From: Marsupella aquatica
Lineage: Eukaryota > Marchantiophyta
Assembly (NCBI GenBank): GCA_973895155.1
Contig: OZ316891.1
Coordinates: 29,698,001-29,762,000 of the forward strand
Length of the DNA: 64,000 nucleotides
Reading direction: 5' to 3'
The notes under the pieces are model-generated. The model was not told where the DNA came from and ran no database searches. It worked only from the letters and a program-made list of their open reading frames with translations. Both the position numbers and the translations under genes were made by a program. This document shows, piece by piece, positions 60,784 through 64,000 of the stretch (position 1 is the stretch's first letter; the number at the start of each line of letters is the position of its first letter).

Positions 60784-63374
60784 TGTGTTTTGTATAATTT
60801 AGCGCTCTGACCAGTTCTATAGGTCTTGTCTGTGAAGCATGTTTCAAAGTGCCTCACTGAAATTTTGTAGTAGTAACAAAGAGACGTCAGGCCCTTGTGT
60901 AGTCTTTCAGGTGAGGTGACTATTTGGTCAGTTTCAATTCTCTCAGGACATACGGTGAAGACGATTGAGGAGCGGCCAGAACGGCTCTCTGGATGAAAGG
61001 CTGGGTGTCATTCATCGCTGTCACTTGCCAACTTTTCAGGTGGCGCATAACTCATACACGAATTGCTATCTCTGCCTAGCTTGATTTTTGACAATTAGAA
61101 GGCATCAGTTGGGCCTTAAGTGTTCATATCCTGGCTGAGTCAGGTTCACTTAATTCTTCAAATTCTCGATTCTCTCGGAAGTTTGCAGTAAATCGTGGTT
61201 AGCTGGCCGTCACTGAGTGTCGGTACGGTGTTGTGGAAACAAGTTAATCAGATATCTCTTGACGGACCAAATGTAGACGGATTTCACTCTCTCAATTGCC
61301 AACCTTGTCTCACTGGAATGATTTTGGGTCTATCATTCACTGCAACAATGGTTGATGGAGGACCACAAAGGTGCGACGGGCAAAGTAAAGCTTCTTAGAC
61401 GCAGTGTAGGGAGCTGTAAAGCCTAGCCCCATGTAAAGATAGGTCCCTAAATATAATTCTCATACACTGGGCTTCATTCTGTACCTCGTGCAGACGAGCG
61501 TCGTAGTATTTTACGTGTAAATTTCCTGCATTTTGTCCTGCCGCTGTTTGAATAGATGCTGGAAGTTTGATTTAAATCTTCACTCTCATTGTTGGAGTGA
61601 TTGGGACGGCAAGTCTGTTGTGGATACTCAGGAAAACAACAAAAGTGGCTTTAACTTGTAATGAAACAATTACTGCGTAGAAGTTCGTGGGTAAGATTCC
61701 ACGCATTTGGACGAAAGACTCCTCTGCGCAGGGAACTGAATGGAATTTTGAATGGACCTGACATGTCCAACTCTAATGGTATTGCTTACATAGCCCAAAG
61801 CAACAGGAATCGAAAGGCAAATTTGGAATACTCACAGGAACATATAACCTGGGCTGTGGCCTCAAGAGTTTCGTATCAGTTGATTTGTCTTAATCATTAT
61901 CTTCAAATTCAGCTTGATGCGTCACACCTATCCCATATTAAATTCTAACAATTGGCTCCCATTGGAAGGTTTGATGATGCCAAAGAGAAGGATCAAGTCT
62001 TGAACTAACTAGGAAGCAGAGCAGAAAAAATCGCGTAGTCTACTCTCTTGCTATTATGAATCACCAGTACTAAATCATATATGTTTTAGTAAATTTGAGA
62101 ATTTTTCTATAGTTATCTTTCAATAAATAATGCGCAACTTGCAAATAAAAATATCCGCATCAGCCTCACTGAACTGACTCTCGTCCTGCATCTCTTCTTA
62201 TTGGTACAGAACATTGACATCAACAGCCAGCGTTCTTTGGACCGAGGAAGGAATTCGCCAATTCTACTCTGGAATTACTCTCTCCCCGAACATGTAGAAT
62301 TCTCTCTGCTGCCTGGGTCTCTCCCCACATCTACATGGAGGCGAAGACGCACTCTCAATTGCATGTGAAGCTACTTGCAAAAAAGGTTGACACGCCGAAG
62401 TCTCTGAGCTGGCTTTCCCAGTTGTTTGACTCATGGGTGTGGTTCTCAGCCTATGCACATCAACCACTGAAATATCGTGAGACGACTGCAGATTTAGGCT
62501 CCCTAGCTAAAGCCGAAGGGTGAAACCCTACAAGCTCGACTTAAATCACATAGTCGGGTTTCAAGCTAGGCATTTTCTGTTACGCCCAAGCTCTTTGTAC
62601 TATCAAGAAAAGCTCCCAAGTGACTCATACAAGGTCTGCCAACGGCCAGAGCTGTGTCTCATACGGTAATAATGTGTACAACAGACCCCGCAACAGACTA
62701 GGGTCGAACCTCAATCTCTCAATCCACATGTTGAATGAATATATTCAGCCCCTATCTTCAAATGAGATTTGCTTTTCTGAAAGTGAATGCCCGCTTGCCT
62801 GTCAATTTGAGGAGAGAGAAGATCAGATTGTCTTTGAAATTGAATGGAATTACACGGCCACGCCAGAAACAATCGATCTTACTGCCGCAACACAAGTAGT
62901 ACGTGTGTTTCCAGCCTGTCCGGCACAGGCTTTGAATCGTTGGACGCTCTTCCATCTCGGGTGTATTAACATGCCAGATCTGAAGTTTACCACCTGTTCA
63001 TGGATGCAACCGAGTCAGCACATCACTCGCTGTCTCGCCCAGATTCACAAGCTTTAAGTTGATTCATTGGGCATGTCCTTCTCCTCACAATGCACGTGCT
63101 CCAAGTCACAGAATGACTTACGGCTGACCATGGTGCAATTCCGTTCTACGCTGACGCTTCGATGATGACTGTGCTGCTCGTGAGAGCTCCTTCATTGCAA
63201 AGGACTTGGGTTTAATGTGCTCAGTGTGTCTCTATATATTAGTCCCATTAAGGCCCGGTGAGAAAGTGACCCTCATCTGCTATTTTTTATGCAAGATAGT
63301 GTACCTGAAACCTTACTTATGAGGTGTTTTTTACACCTGGCATTCGCCCTCACACGGTGATGAGTGTGCCCACC
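60784..63374. other. 3' UTR of the bHLH gene and intergenic sequence
   Basis: The first several hundred bases are the probable 3' UTR. A 145-codon frame at 62620-63057 starts at GTG, has no ATG near its beginning and no recognisable domain. No other gene signal was seen. Confidence 0.5.
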
Positions 63375-63377
63375 TTA

Positions 63378-63697
63378 GGGCTAGGTTCCATGGGCCAGGG
63401 GCAGGGAGTACGATCACTCCCTTGACACCCCCTGTGGCCCAAATACACTGTATCCTAAGGTGTACACAATATTTTTAATGTATGAATTTTGACTTTAGAG
63501 CCAATGAGAATGCACAGTATTATTTGTCACTATACAGGGGCAGGGGATGCCCCTAGAATTTAACAGGAGTGTGAGGGAAAATCATATTCCCTACTACCCT
63601 ACTTGTACACTCCTCACTCCCTGGAAAATCTCTGATTTTAACTCAAACATGCTAACACGTGTGCACTCCTCACTCCCAGCCCCATGGAACCTAGCCC
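63378..63697. mobile_element. Harbinger/Tourist-like MITE, 320 bp
   Basis: Perfect 17-bp terminal inverted repeats GGGCTAGGTTCCATGGG (63378-63394) and complement (63681-63697) are flanked on both sides by TTA (63375-63377 and 63698-63700), the target-site duplication typical of PIF/Harbinger elements. The interior has no transposase frame. The perfect termini suggest recent insertion. Confidence 0.82.
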
Positions 63698-64000
63698 TTA
63701 CCCTCCCTAGTCCTCCCTTGACTGCTGGGATCCCTGCCAACCAGCATCATGTGACCGGCCGGCCTCTTACCTTCTTCTCTTTCCCCAATCGCCTTGCACC
63801 CGGAAATTCTCCCTGTGCATGGACGGATAAATAGCCTTTTTGGTGGTCCAGAGCCTCAGTCACCTGGCTCATTAACTTATACCATACCGCAGCAATGGCA
63901 AATTTTATGGTCAGTAGTGGTTTCCTTAAATTTTATGGTCAGTAGTGAGTTTAAAGGGTTTAGGTGAGTTTGTTTGTTACTATAGAAATACACCATTTGA

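Noticed and set aside
62620-63057. 145-codon plus-strand frame near the right end
   Set aside because: Starts at GTG with no ATG near its beginning, no domain recognised, and no supporting splice signals.

Overview
This is nuclear DNA from a land plant, most likely a bryophyte (moss) or another early-diverging lineage. The evidence is spliced genes with GT-AG introns for plant-specific families: mitochondrial type II peroxiredoxin PRXIIF, a plastid sigma factor, a bHLH121/URI-type iron-response regulator, cytosolic RPS17, and NB-ARC proteins with ARM-like and TPR-like C-termini instead of LRRs. These lie among long, repeat-rich, retrotransposon-derived stretches. No bacterial, CRISPR or organellar features were seen. 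The lineage is inferred from gene architecture, not from a database search.

Layout. 1-2663: 5' part of an LTR retrotransposon on the minus strand, with an intact Gag ORF running off the left edge and a probable LTR. 4409-7300: PRXIIF (minus, 5 coding exons). 7301-11088: microsatellites, diverged duplications and leader-like sequence. 11089-18390: a decayed Ty3/gypsy element whose polyprotein reads Gag-protease-cytosine-5 DNA methyltransferase-RT-RNase H-integrase-PHD finger. It is flanked by ~220 bp inverted repeats (8936-9153 and 18611-18840). 24191-26044: intronless plastid sigma-70 factor (plus). 26045-33900: non-coding, repeat-rich. 34498-48036: cluster of three related NB-ARC loci, namely a broken plus copy, an inverted 5' fragment, and an apparently intact 4-exon copy. 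48037-52700: repeats, including a second rearranged copy of 28.8-30.2 kb. 52703-54004: RPS17 (minus, 5 exons). 55310-57060: complex tandem array. 58144-60783: bHLH121-like gene (plus, 5 coding exons). 63378-63697: Harbinger/Tourist-like MITE.

The host genes show no operon-like or shared-pathway organisation. Two act in organelles (PRXIIF in mitochondria, the sigma factor in plastids), one is translational (RPS17), one is a transcription factor, and the NB-ARC cluster is probably immune-related. The most unusual content is the retroelement that carries both a DNA-methylation writer and a PHD-type chromatin reader. The methyltransferase shares one frame with protease and RT, so it is built into the polyprotein and is not a chance neighbour. 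Retrotransposon-borne cytosine methyltransferases have been reported in a charophyte alga and a dinoflagellate (recalled from the literature); the combination with a C-terminal PHD finger in a land plant deserves checking. The left-edge element has a similar Gag layout and no stop codons, so its missing pol region is the first place to look for an intact relative.
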